Of a DNA stretch of 64,000 nt, positions 44,460 to 51,967 are shown in pieces (position 1 is the first letter of the stretch; each line of letters begins with the position of its first letter). Position numbers and translations under genes: made by a program. The notes under the pieces were generated by a model, which was given only the letters and a program-made list of their open reading frames with translations, was not told the DNA's origin and ran no database searches. The stretch spans positions 1-64,000 of the forward strand of contig JASJEC010000011.1 of assembly GCA_030064845.1 (NCBI GenBank), written 5' to 3'. Source of the DNA: Kiloniellales bacterium. GTDB lineage: Bacteria; Pseudomonadota; Alphaproteobacteria; Kiloniellales; JAKSDN01.

Positions 44460-44753
44460 CTAGGAGAGGCCTTCCTGACGCCGCACGGTCATGCCCGGCT
44501 TCGCCTCGATCATGCAGGCCCGGGTATTGGGTCGGCCGTCGATGACGCAGCGGCACTCCCAGCAGACGCCGATGCCGCAGAACAGACCGCGCGGACCGCC
44601 GTCTTCGGCGCGGCGCAGGAAGCGGATGTCGGCGGCGAGCAGGGCGGCCCCGACGGTTTCGCCGGGCCTGGCCGGAATCTCTCTGCCGTCGAAATGGAAG
44701 AGAAAGGTTTCGCCTTCCCCGACCCGGCCCAGACGTCGTTCCCGCCCCGTCAC
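44460..44753 (-). CDS. Small 2Fe-2S protein, gamma-type subunit (HcnA/SoxA-N class)
   Basis: 97 residues from GTG 44753, which overlaps the hydrolase stop (GTGA). The cluster motif is GLFCGIGVCWECRCVIDG with Cys59, Cys64 and Cys67, and Cys80 in NTRACM completes a plant-type 2Fe-2S site. ETFLFHFDGREIPARPGETVGAALLA is the typical N-terminal half of these small subunits. It is the third part of the dehydrogenase encoded downstream. Too short and too overlapped to be found by simple length filters, but clear by motif. Confidence 0.88.
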   Translation of the reverse strand: MTGRERRLGRVGEGETFLFHFDGREIPARPGETVGAALLAADIRFLRRAEDGGPRGLFCGIGVCWECRCVIDGRPNTRACMIEAKPGMTVRRQEGLS

Positions 44754-45943
44754 AGCAGGCGCTCGTCGAAGGGCGCCGTCGACAAGCTCTCGACGCCCGT
44801 GGCGGTGACCAGCACCTGCTCCTCGAGCTTGACGCCCTCCCGGCCGTCCTCGGCGCCCAGATAGCTCTCGATGCAAAGCACCATGTTTTCCTCGATCACG
44901 CCGTCGTAGCCGCCGGTCTCGAAGTCTTCCGGGTAGACGATGTTGGGGTATTCGTTGCACATTCCGGCGCCGTGGGCGACGCAGAGATAGCGGTGCTTCA
45001 TGAAACGCTGGGGCAGCCGCCAGCTCTGCTCCGTGACGTCCCGGAAGGACCGGCCCGGCGCCATCAGCGCCAGGTTGTGCTGCAGCTGCTCGTAGGCCAG
45101 GCCGAAGAGATCGCGCTGTTCGCCCTTGGGCCGGCCGTTGCCGCAGAGCTGGGTGCGCGATATGTCGGAGAGGTAGCCGAAGGGGCCGACCATGTCGGTA
45201 TCGACGGCGACCAGGTCGCCGTCCTCGATCACCCGCGTACCGGCCTCCTGGAACCAAGGGTTGGTGCGCGGGCCCGAGCTGAGCAGGCGGGTCTCGATCC
45301 ACTCGCCGCCCTCGGCCGCGTTGACCGCCTGGAGGCGCGACCAGAGCGCCTGTTCGGTCATGCCCGGTGCCAGGTCCTCGCGGATCTTGGCCAGGGCCCG
45401 ATCGCAGACCGCCATGGAGCGGCGCATCAAGGCGATCTCTTCCGGCAGCTTGATCGCCCGGGCGCGCTCCATGATTTCGCCGGCGGGCACGAGCCTGCAG
45501 CCTTCGGCGCCTAGGGCGGCCGCCAGGGCCGGGTCGAAACGGTCGACCGCAAGCCGGCCTCCCGCGCCGCCTGACGCTTGCAGGAGATCGGCAATCTCGA
45601 CCGCGCTTTTTCTGGCGACGGCATCGACCCTGGGGCCGGCGAGCCAGTAGCAGGTGGTGGCCGCGGGCCGGCACTCGGCCAGGGCCGTCTTGCCGCGAAA
45701 GTGGTGGTGGGCGCCGGGGTTGTCGAACAGGATGGCGTGGCCCTCGGCCGGCACGAAGACATAGCGGGTGGCTCCGTGGAAGTTCCAAAGGCTGCTGCGG
45801 CTGGTCCCCGTCGCGTAGCGGATGTTGATCGGATCGAACAGGAGCGCCGCGGCGCAGTCGGCCGCCGCGAGCCCGGCCTGGACCCGGGCCAGCCTCGACT
45901 GGTCGAGCCTGTCGATCGCTTCCTGGGAGAGGGTCTCGGTCAC
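44750..45943 (-). CDS. M24-family hydrolase (Xaa-Pro peptidase/creatinase fold)
   Basis: 397 residues from GTG 45943, overlapping the transporter stop (GTGA). A creatinase-type N-domain (about 1-165) is followed by the pita-bread domain with probable metal ligands. These lie in LVAVDTDMVGPFGYLSDISR (two Asp), CVAHGAGMCNE (His), VLCIESYLG (Glu) and VKLEEQVLV (Glu). So this is a metal-dependent member, unlike creatinase itself. It may split an Xaa-Pro dipeptide or an amide of a modified proline, which the adjacent dehydrogenase could then oxidise. This link is inference from operon order. DoeA-like ectoine hydrolases share the fold. Confidence 0.85.
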   Translation of the reverse strand: MTETLSQEAIDRLDQSRLARVQAGLAAADCAAALLFDPINIRYATGTSRSSLWNFHGATRYVFVPAEGHAILFDNPGAHHHFRGKTALAECRPAATTCYWLAGPRVDAVARKSAVEIADLLQASGGAGGRLAVDRFDPALAAALGAEGCRLVPAGEIMERARAIKLPEEIALMRRSMAVCDRALAKIREDLAPGMTEQALWSRLQAVNAAEGGEWIETRLLSSGPRTNPWFQEAGTRVIEDGDLVAVDTDMVGPFGYLSDISRTQLCGNGRPKGEQRDLFGLAYEQLQHNLALMAPGRSFRDVTEQSWRLPQRFMKHRYLCVAHGAGMCNEYPNIVYPEDFETGGYDGVIEENMVLCIESYLGAEDGREGVKLEEQVLVTATGVESLSTAPFDERLL

Positions 45944-46830
45944 GATGGCTGCTCGTCCCTTCGAATGCGTTCCCGGTAGAGGATGAAGAGGCCGCTGCCA
46001 ATGATCAGCGCGCTGCCCAGGAGATCCCAGCGGTCCGGTTGCTCGCCCCAGACGATCAGGCCGGCGAGGACGGCCCAGAAGATCGCGGTGTACTTGTAGG
46101 GCGCGACCAAGGCCGCTTCGGCGTGGCGGAAGGCCTCGATCATGGAGATCTGCCCGAGCGAGAAGAACAGGGCGGAGGCCGTCAGCAGCAGCAATTGGCC
46201 GCCGTCCGGTGCGACCCAGTTGGGCAGGGCCGCCGCGCCGCCGCCCAGGATGCAGAGCAGGAACGTCACGGTCAGGATCGAGAGGGTCGGGACGGAAGCC
46301 GTCAGGCGCCGCGTCGTGATATCCCGCAAGGCCAGGGTGAAGGCGCCGACGAAGGGCAAGAGAACGGCCAAGTTCAGAGCGCCGGCGGTCGGCCGCATGA
46401 CCACGGCGACGCCGAGGAACCCGACCAGGACGGCGGCCCAGCGCCGCCATCCGACGCTCTCGCCCAGCAGGCTCGGCGCGAGGGCCGTCACGAAGAGAGG
46501 GGCCGCGTAGACGATCACGATCGCCTCGGCCAGGGGCAGGTAGCGCAGCGAGGTGGTGAAGAGAAAGAGCGTCGCCACGACGAGCGCCGCGCAGAGCAGC
46601 TGGCCCGGCAGGTTATGGCGAACAAGGGGAACCCGCCGGTGCCAGACCAGGGTGAGAAGAATGAGGCCGAGAAGTCCGATCACGGCGCGCAGGGCGATGA
46701 TCTCGCCGACTGGCAGCGAGGCGACCAGCCACTTGGTCATGACGTCGGTCATGGTCAGGAAGGCCATGCTCGCCACCATGAAGAGGATGCCCCGCCCGGC
46801 CGTCGAGCGCGGCGCCTCGGCGACGGTCAT
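45940..46830 (-). CDS. DMT-superfamily (EamA) permease heading the dehydrogenase operon
   Basis: 296 residues with ten membrane segments in two EamA repeats (GILFMVASMAFLTMTDVMTKW at the start, LGSALIIGSGLFILYRE at the end). It is first in a five-gene minus-strand operon with M24 hydrolase, 2Fe-2S, FAD and FAD subunits, all but one junction overlapping. The position suggests that it moves the operon's substrate or product. The direction of transport cannot be read; most characterised members export. Confidence 0.87.
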   Translation of the reverse strand: MTVAEAPRSTAGRGILFMVASMAFLTMTDVMTKWLVASLPVGEIIALRAVIGLLGLILLTLVWHRRVPLVRHNLPGQLLCAALVVATLFLFTTSLRYLPLAEAIVIVYAAPLFVTALAPSLLGESVGWRRWAAVLVGFLGVAVVMRPTAGALNLAVLLPFVGAFTLALRDITTRRLTASVPTLSILTVTFLLCILGGGAAALPNWVAPDGGQLLLLTASALFFSLGQISMIEAFRHAEAALVAPYKYTAIFWAVLAGLIVWGEQPDRWDLLGSALIIGSGLFILYRERIRRDEQPS

Positions 46831-47081
46831 GTCTGCGCCCCGTTGCGCGCCGAACGCTCGCTCGCAGCCGCTTCCCTGGTCATGATCGAGAATGCTGGGT
46901 CATGGTCGGGACCGCAGCTAGCCAAGACGCGTCGATCATTGTCGTAATTCTTCGCGGCGGTTGAGTGTGAATGTCCGGGCGCCGGAGGCTGGTGCCCGGA
47001 CCGGCCCTGTTTCCGTTTTCTTGTGCAGTAAAGCCAAACCGGTCACATTCGGCGCACCCACAACGGCCGGGAGTTCAGCGG

Positions 47082-48206
47082 ATGACAGCTGATCCAAAGG
47101 GGCAGACCGCGTTTCTGGACCGGGCCGTCGAGCTGACCATCCGCCTCGGTCTGGTCATGCTGCTGATCGGCTGGTGCTTCTACACCGTGCGCCCCTTCAT
47201 CCTGCCGGCGATCTGGGGGATTATCATCGCCGTCGCTGCCTATCCCGGCTATCTGCGCCTACGCGGTCTGTTCGGTGGCCGGCGCCGCCTGACGGCAAGC
47301 GTCGTCGCGCTGCTCGGCCTGCTGGTGATCATCCTGCCGGTGGTCCTGCTCGGCGACACACTGGCGAGCGGCGGCCTCGCGCTCGCCGAGGTGCTGGAAA
47401 GCGGACCGGTCAGCCTGCCGCCACCGCCGGAGAGCATCAAGGAATGGTCTTTCATTGGCGGGCCCCTCTACGCCACCTGGGAGCAGGCCTCGAGCAATCT
47501 CGACGTTGTGCTCGAACGCTTCACGCCTCAGCTGAAGGCTTTTGGCAGTGTCCTGGTGGCCGGCGCCGCGAACTTTGGCCTGGCGATGCTGCAGTTCATC
47601 GTCGCCATTATCATCGCGCCGATCCTGATGGTGCACGCGGACAGAGGCGGGCAGACCGCCGACACGATCGCCCGGCGCCTGGCAGGGCCGCGCGGGCCCG
47701 AGTTCGCCGACCTGGCTGAAGAGACGATCCGCAACGTGACTCGCGGCATTCTCGGTGTCGCGGTGATCCAGGCCCTGTTGGCCGGTTTGGGCATGCTGGT
47801 CGTGGGCGTGCCCGCCGCCGGTTTGCTGGCGCTCGTCTGCCTGATCCTGGCGACCGTCCAGATCGGTGTCGCCCCCGTCATGATCCCCGCCGCGATCTAT
47901 GTGTTCTACGCCTCGGGCACCGGCGTGGGTCTGCTCTTCGCGGTTTGGGCGGTTCTGGTCACCCTGTCCGACAGCGTGCTGAAGCCGGTCCTGCTTGGCC
48001 GCGGGGCGCGGGTGCCGATGCTGGTCATCTTTCTCGGCGCCATCGGCGGCTTCATCACCTCGGGCATCATCGGGCTCTTCACCGGCGCCGTGATCCTGAC
48101 GCTGGGCTATACGCTCTTCATTGCCTGGCTCAACCAGCCCGCCGCTTCCGATCCCGATGCGCCGGAAGACGTTCAGGGGCCGGGCCGGGCGGACGCTCTT
48201 CGCTAA
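47082..48206 (+). CDS. AI-2E (PerM/TqsA) family transporter
   Basis: 374 residues from ATG 47082, with GGGAG nine bases upstream. Membrane segments cluster at about 22-60, 70-95 and in the last 200 residues (LLALVCLILATVQIGVAPVMIP, DSVLKPVLLGRGARVPMLVIFLGAIGGF). These are the landmarks of the AI-2E permease family (PF01594). The family includes TqsA and Na+/H+ antiporter-like members; function here is unknown. It is divergent from the dehydrogenase operon and precedes the HpaB-type gene by 97 bases. Confidence 0.87.
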   Translation: MTADPKGQTAFLDRAVELTIRLGLVMLLIGWCFYTVRPFILPAIWGIIIAVAAYPGYLRLRGLFGGRRRLTASVVALLGLLVIILPVVLLGDTLASGGLALAEVLESGPVSLPPPPESIKEWSFIGGPLYATWEQASSNLDVVLERFTPQLKAFGSVLVAGAANFGLAMLQFIVAIIIAPILMVHADRGGQTADTIARRLAGPRGPEFADLAEETIRNVTRGILGVAVIQALLAGLGMLVVGVPAAGLLALVCLILATVQIGVAPVMIPAAIYVFYASGTGVGLLFAVWAVLVTLSDSVLKPVLLGRGARVPMLVIFLGAIGGFITSGIIGLFTGAVILTLGYTLFIAWLNQPAASDPDAPEDVQGPGRADALR

Positions 48207-48303
48207 CTTCGCGGCGCGGCCTCCTCTGCCGGCAATCAGCTTTTGCCAAGCGCGCAAGGGTGACTTAGCCTCGGGGCAAAGAGCGTGAAACAGGGAGCCA
48301 GCC

Positions 48304-49770
48304 ATGTTGAGAACCGGTGAGGACTACCGCGAGTCGCTGCGCGACGGCCGCCAGGTGTGGATCGGCGGGGAGAAGGTCGAGGACGTCACCACCCATCCCG
48401 CCTTCAAGCCGATCGTCGATATCCGGGCCCGGATCTACGACATGGCGCACGAGGACGAGACCCGCGAGGTCATGTCCTATCAGGACGAGGGCACCAACGA
48501 GGCCAACAACATTGCCTACAAGCCGCCGAAGACCCGGGAGGACTGGGAGGACAAGCGGCGCTTCGTCGACACGGTCCTGAGGGACATCGGCGGCGTGGTC
48601 GTCCGGGTCGGCGATGAGACCATCGGCGAGGTCTGGTCGCTCTGGGACGGCAAGGAAGTCCTGAACGAGATCGATTCCCAGTGGAGCGCAAACGTCGAGA
48701 ACCACGTACTGCGCGCGCTGCAGTCCGACACCTTCCACGTCTCGGCCAATACCGATCCCAAGGGCGATCGCTCGAAGCGGCCCCAGGACCAGGACCCGGA
48801 CATGCTGCTCCATCTGGTCAAGGAGACCGACAAGGGCATCGTGGTGCGCGGCGCCAAGTACGAGACCGCTGCGGCCTACTCGAACCAGGCCTTCGTCAAG
48901 CCGACCATCGCCAACTGGGGCGACCAGAAGCTCTCCGACTACGCGCTCGGCTTCATCGCCGACATGGGCGCGCCGGGCATGAAGCACATCTGCCGCACCG
49001 GCTTCGCCGGCAAGAAGCCGATGGATGACTATCCCCTGGCGAACCGCTTCGACGAGGTCGACACCCTGATCATCTTCGACGACGTCCTGGTGCCCTGGGA
49101 GAACGTGCTGTTCTACCGCCACACCAACGCGGCGACCTTCATCCGCTCGACCCTGCACCGCTACTCGGCCTTCCCCTTCGTGCAGCGCATCCTCTACATC
49201 GCCGACATGCTGATCGGCGCCGCGCTGTTCAACGTGCGCCAGACCGGGCTCGACAAGCAGCAGGCGGTGCGCGAGAAGCTGGCGCAGCTGGCCTGCTACC
49301 GGGAGACGATCCACGCCCACCTGACCGCGGCGATCGCCATGGCCGAAGAGAGCCCGGCCGGCCTCTTGATGCCCAATCCTTCGCTGCTCTACACCGGCCG
49401 GGTGCACGCCTGCACCAAGCTGCCCGAGATGATGCATCTGACCCGCGAGCTCTGCGGCGGGCAGATCTGCGTGACGCCGGACCACGCCGCCTTCGAGTCG
49501 CCCGAGACCAAGCCCTTCCTGCAGAAGTACTACTCGGTCAACGAGGACTGGGTCGCCGACGACCGGCGCAAGCTGCTGGCCTTCGCGCGCGACCTGCTCA
49601 ACTCCGACTACGCCGGTCACCGGCTGACCTTCGAGCTCTTCGCCCAGTCGCCGCCCTTCGCGCACCTCAACGCGGTCTACAACAACTTCGACTTCTCCGG
49701 ACCGCTCGACTTCGTGCGCAACTCCGCCGGCCTGTCGGATCGGGTCATGGGCGAGCAGGGGAAAGGCTGA
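48304..49770 (+). CDS. 4-hydroxyphenylacetate 3-hydroxylase family flavin monooxygenase (HpaB type)
   Basis: 488 residues, typical for HpaB/PvcC-like FADH2-dependent monooxygenases with an acyl-CoA-dehydrogenase fold. Markers are LRTGEDYRESLRDGRQVWIGG and VTTHPAFKPIVDIRARIYDMA at the start, and AYSNQAFVKPT with DEVDTLIIFDDVLVPWENVLFY mid-chain. HACTKLPEMMHLTRELCGGQI follows. Such enzymes hydroxylate phenols or other compounds and need a separate flavin reductase, which is not encoded nearby. It starts a plus-strand set with RidA (30 bases downstream) and a PhyH dioxygenase. GGGAGCC precedes the ATG. Confidence 0.9.
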   Translation: MLRTGEDYRESLRDGRQVWIGGEKVEDVTTHPAFKPIVDIRARIYDMAHEDETREVMSYQDEGTNEANNIAYKPPKTREDWEDKRRFVDTVLRDIGGVVVRVGDETIGEVWSLWDGKEVLNEIDSQWSANVENHVLRALQSDTFHVSANTDPKGDRSKRPQDQDPDMLLHLVKETDKGIVVRGAKYETAAAYSNQAFVKPTIANWGDQKLSDYALGFIADMGAPGMKHICRTGFAGKKPMDDYPLANRFDEVDTLIIFDDVLVPWENVLFYRHTNAATFIRSTLHRYSAFPFVQRILYIADMLIGAALFNVRQTGLDKQQAVREKLAQLACYRETIHAHLTAAIAMAEESPAGLLMPNPSLLYTGRVHACTKLPEMMHLTRELCGGQICVTPDHAAFESPETKPFLQKYYSVNEDWVADDRRKLLAFARDLLNSDYAGHRLTFELFAQSPPFAHLNAVYNNFDFSGPLDFVRNSAGLSDRVMGEQGKG

Positions 49771-49800
49771 CAAGCGAGGACAAGCGAGGGGGGCAAGACC

Positions 49801-50223
49801 ATGATCCATACCCGCATCCGGACGTTCAACACGCGCGACACCTATCCGGAGCAGAACCTGGACAACGACCTGTGCCAGGCGGTGCGGGCCGGCAACATGG
49901 TTTTCCTGCGCGGCCAGGTCGGTCAGGACCTGGACACCCGGGAGTCGGTCGGCATCGGCGACGCCGCCGCCCAGACCGAGCAGGCCATGAAGAACGTCGC
50001 CATGCTGCTGCAGGAGGCCGGCGCAGAGCTCAGCCATATCTGCAAGATCACGATCTATCTTACTGATATTCGGTATCGCGAGGCGGTCTATGGCGTGATC
50101 GGCCGCTGGCTCAAAGGAGTCTTTCCCGTGTCCACCGGCCTCGTGATCGACAGCCTCGCGCGCCCCGAGTGGGTCATGGAGATCGACGTGATCGCGGTGA
50201 TCCCCGAGGAGAAGCAACCGTGA
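49801..50223 (+). CDS. RidA (YjgF/UK114) family protein
   Basis: 140 residues. It has the RidA core with FLRGQVGQDLDT, QTEQAMKNVAMLLQEAGAELSHICKITIYLTD and a C-terminal strand VMEIDVIAVI. The conserved Arg of the active site is probably in the SLARPEWVMEID segment. RidA enzymes hydrolyse reactive enamine/imine intermediates or act in nitrogen-compound breakdown. Placement between an HpaB-type oxygenase and a dioxygenase suggests that an imine arises in this pathway. The stop overlaps the next start (GTGA). Confidence 0.9.
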   Translation: MIHTRIRTFNTRDTYPEQNLDNDLCQAVRAGNMVFLRGQVGQDLDTRESVGIGDAAAQTEQAMKNVAMLLQEAGAELSHICKITIYLTDIRYREAVYGVIGRWLKGVFPVSTGLVIDSLARPEWVMEIDVIAVIPEEKQP

Positions 50224-51080
50224 CGCCGGGCGCCGACCGGGCCTTCTTCGAGGAGAACGGCTATCTCTTCGTGTCCGGCCTCGCCTCGGCCGAGGAGCTC
50301 GAGGCGCTGCGCCGCGAGCTGGACGGCTGGATCGAGGAGAGCCGGGCGCACCGGGTAAACTACGGCGAGACGCCCGACGGCAAGGCGCGTTTCGACCTCG
50401 AGGCCGGCCACACGGCCGAGCGGCCCAAGCTGCGCCGGGTCGCCAATCCCGCCGACATCTCCGAGACCTATCGCCGCTTTCTCATGGACGGCAAGGTCGC
50501 CGACGTCGTCGCGCAACTGATCGGGCCCGACGTCAAGTTCCATCACTGCAAGCTCAACATCAAGCTGCCGGGCATGGCGACCCGGGTCGACTGGCACCAG
50601 GACCACCCCTACGACCCCCATACCAACGACGACATGCTGGCCGCCCTGGTCATGCTCGACGACACGAGCGAGGCCAACGGCTGCATCCGCGTCGTGCCGG
50701 GCAGCCACAAGGAGCCTGTCAGCCTCTATCGCGACGGCCGTTTCGTCGGCAAGGTCTCGGACCGGGAAGCCGAGGACTTCCAGCGCCGCTCGGTGCCGGT
50801 CGAGGGCAGGGCGGGGGACGTCTGCTTGATCCACACCTGGGTCATGCACGGCTCCTCGCCCAACCTGACCGATTGGCCGCGGCGCCTCTTGATCTGCGAC
50901 TACACGGCGGCCGACGCCTTCTGGATCACGCCACCCATGGTGCCCTCGATCTACAGCGGCCGGGTGATCCGCGGCGAGCCGGCCCGCTTCGCGCGGCTCA
51001 AGGCCGGCACGATCGAGCTGCCGCCGCGCTACGAGGACGACTCCTTCTTCGGCGTCCAGGGCCAGGCCGGCGTGAACTAA
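50220..51080 (+). CDS. Phytanoyl-CoA dioxygenase (PhyH) family Fe(II)/2-oxoglutarate oxygenase
   Basis: 286 residues from GTG 50220, overlapping the RidA stop. The iron site is read as His126 and Asp128 in RVDWHQDHPYDPH and His210 in WVMHGSSPNLT, with the 2-oxoglutarate-binding Arg shortly after (WPRRLL). The N-terminal FFEENGYLFVSGL and the AALVMLDDTSEANGCIRVVPGSH segment are family hallmarks, shared with ectoine hydroxylase and phytanoyl-CoA hydroxylase. It hydroxylates a small substrate. The ectoine synthesis genes are absent, so ectoine is not favoured. Confidence 0.9.
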   Translation: MTPGADRAFFEENGYLFVSGLASAEELEALRRELDGWIEESRAHRVNYGETPDGKARFDLEAGHTAERPKLRRVANPADISETYRRFLMDGKVADVVAQLIGPDVKFHHCKLNIKLPGMATRVDWHQDHPYDPHTNDDMLAALVMLDDTSEANGCIRVVPGSHKEPVSLYRDGRFVGKVSDREAEDFQRRSVPVEGRAGDVCLIHTWVMHGSSPNLTDWPRRLLICDYTAADAFWITPPMVPSIYSGRVIRGEPARFARLKAGTIELPPRYEDDSFFGVQGQAGVN

Positions 51081-51085
51081 CCGAA

Positions 51086-51201
<116 letters not shown>

Positions 51202-51227
51202 CTTTTTTGTTGGCGAAGGACGCGGCC

Positions 51228-51905
51228 ATGACTTTTTCGATCACGGGGCGCTGCGCAGAGACAGGGATGTTCGGCCTCTCGGTCACCAGCTCCAGCCCCT
51301 CGGTGGCCAGCCGCTGCGCCTGGGCCAAGGCGGGCGTCGGCGCGGTGGCGACCCAGAACATCACCGATCCGAGCCTGGGCGCGCGGGGCCTGGCGCTGAT
51401 GGAAGACGGCCTGGACGCGGCCGCCGCGCTGCGCCAGATCCGCGACACGGCGCCGCACCTGGCCTACCGCCAGCTCGCGTTGATCGACCGCCAGGGCCGC
51501 ACGGCCCATCACTCCGGCGAGAACACCTTGGGCACCCACGCGGTCGCCGAGGGGCGCGACTGCGTCGCCGCCGGAAACCTGCTGGCCGACACCGGCGTGC
51601 CGGCCGCCATGGTGGCCGCCTTTGAGGCCTGCGCCGGCGAATCTCTGGCGGAGCGCCTGCTGCGCGGCCTGGAAGCGGGCCTCGCCGCCGGGGGCGAGGA
51701 GGGGCCGGTCAAGTCTGCCGGCCTGCTGGTGGTCCACGCGCTGGACTGGCCCCTGGTCGAGCTGCGCCAGGACTGGCGCGACGAGGACGTGATCCCGGCC
51801 CTGCGCCAGGCCTGGGAGGTCTTCCGCCCCCAGGTCGACGACTACGTCACCCGCGCCCTCGATCCCACCGCCGCCCCCAGCTACGGCGTGCCGGGCGATC
51901 CTTGA
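51228..51905 (+). CDS. DUF1028 (putative Ntn-hydrolase) family protein
   Basis: 225 residues from ATG 51228, with GAAGGA upstream. It opens MTFSITGRCAETGMFGLSVTSSSPSV and continues with WAKAGVGAVATQNITDPSLG, DTAPHLAYRQLALIDRQGR and HHSGENTLGTHAVAEG. The DUF1028 pattern is clear. The family is predicted to have an N-terminal-nucleophile amidohydrolase fold and is often found beside amino-acid or peptide catabolic genes. Substrate unknown. The B12 gene frame begins 4 bases before the stop in one reading, so translation may be coupled. Confidence 0.88.
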   Translation: MTFSITGRCAETGMFGLSVTSSSPSVASRCAWAKAGVGAVATQNITDPSLGARGLALMEDGLDAAAALRQIRDTAPHLAYRQLALIDRQGRTAHHSGENTLGTHAVAEGRDCVAAGNLLADTGVPAAMVAAFEACAGESLAERLLRGLEAGLAAGGEEGPVKSAGLLVVHALDWPLVELRQDWRDEDVIPALRQAWEVFRPQVDDYVTRALDPTAAPSYGVPGDP

Positions 51906-51967
51906 GGCCAGAGTGCTTGCAGGAGCGCCGGCTTGCGGAGAAGACACTCCTTCCGCGACACTTCGTC

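Noticed and set aside
41898-44753. Identification of the three-part dehydrogenase as hydrogen cyanide synthase (HcnABC)
   Set aside because: Layout is the same, but the operon has a permease and an M24 hydrolase and the layout is shared by proline, hydroxyproline and opine oxidases. Sequence alone cannot support cyanide production.
50220-51080. Ectoine hydroxylase (EctD)
   Set aside because: The iron motif fits the PhyH superfamily generally, but no ectABC genes are nearby and the neighbours are catabolic.
51902-51967. TTG 51902 as the start of the B12 protein
   Set aside because: It would couple to the DUF1028 stop, but the extra 22 residues look unstructured and no ribosome site precedes it. 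Kept only as an alternative because ATG 51968 also lacks a strong site.
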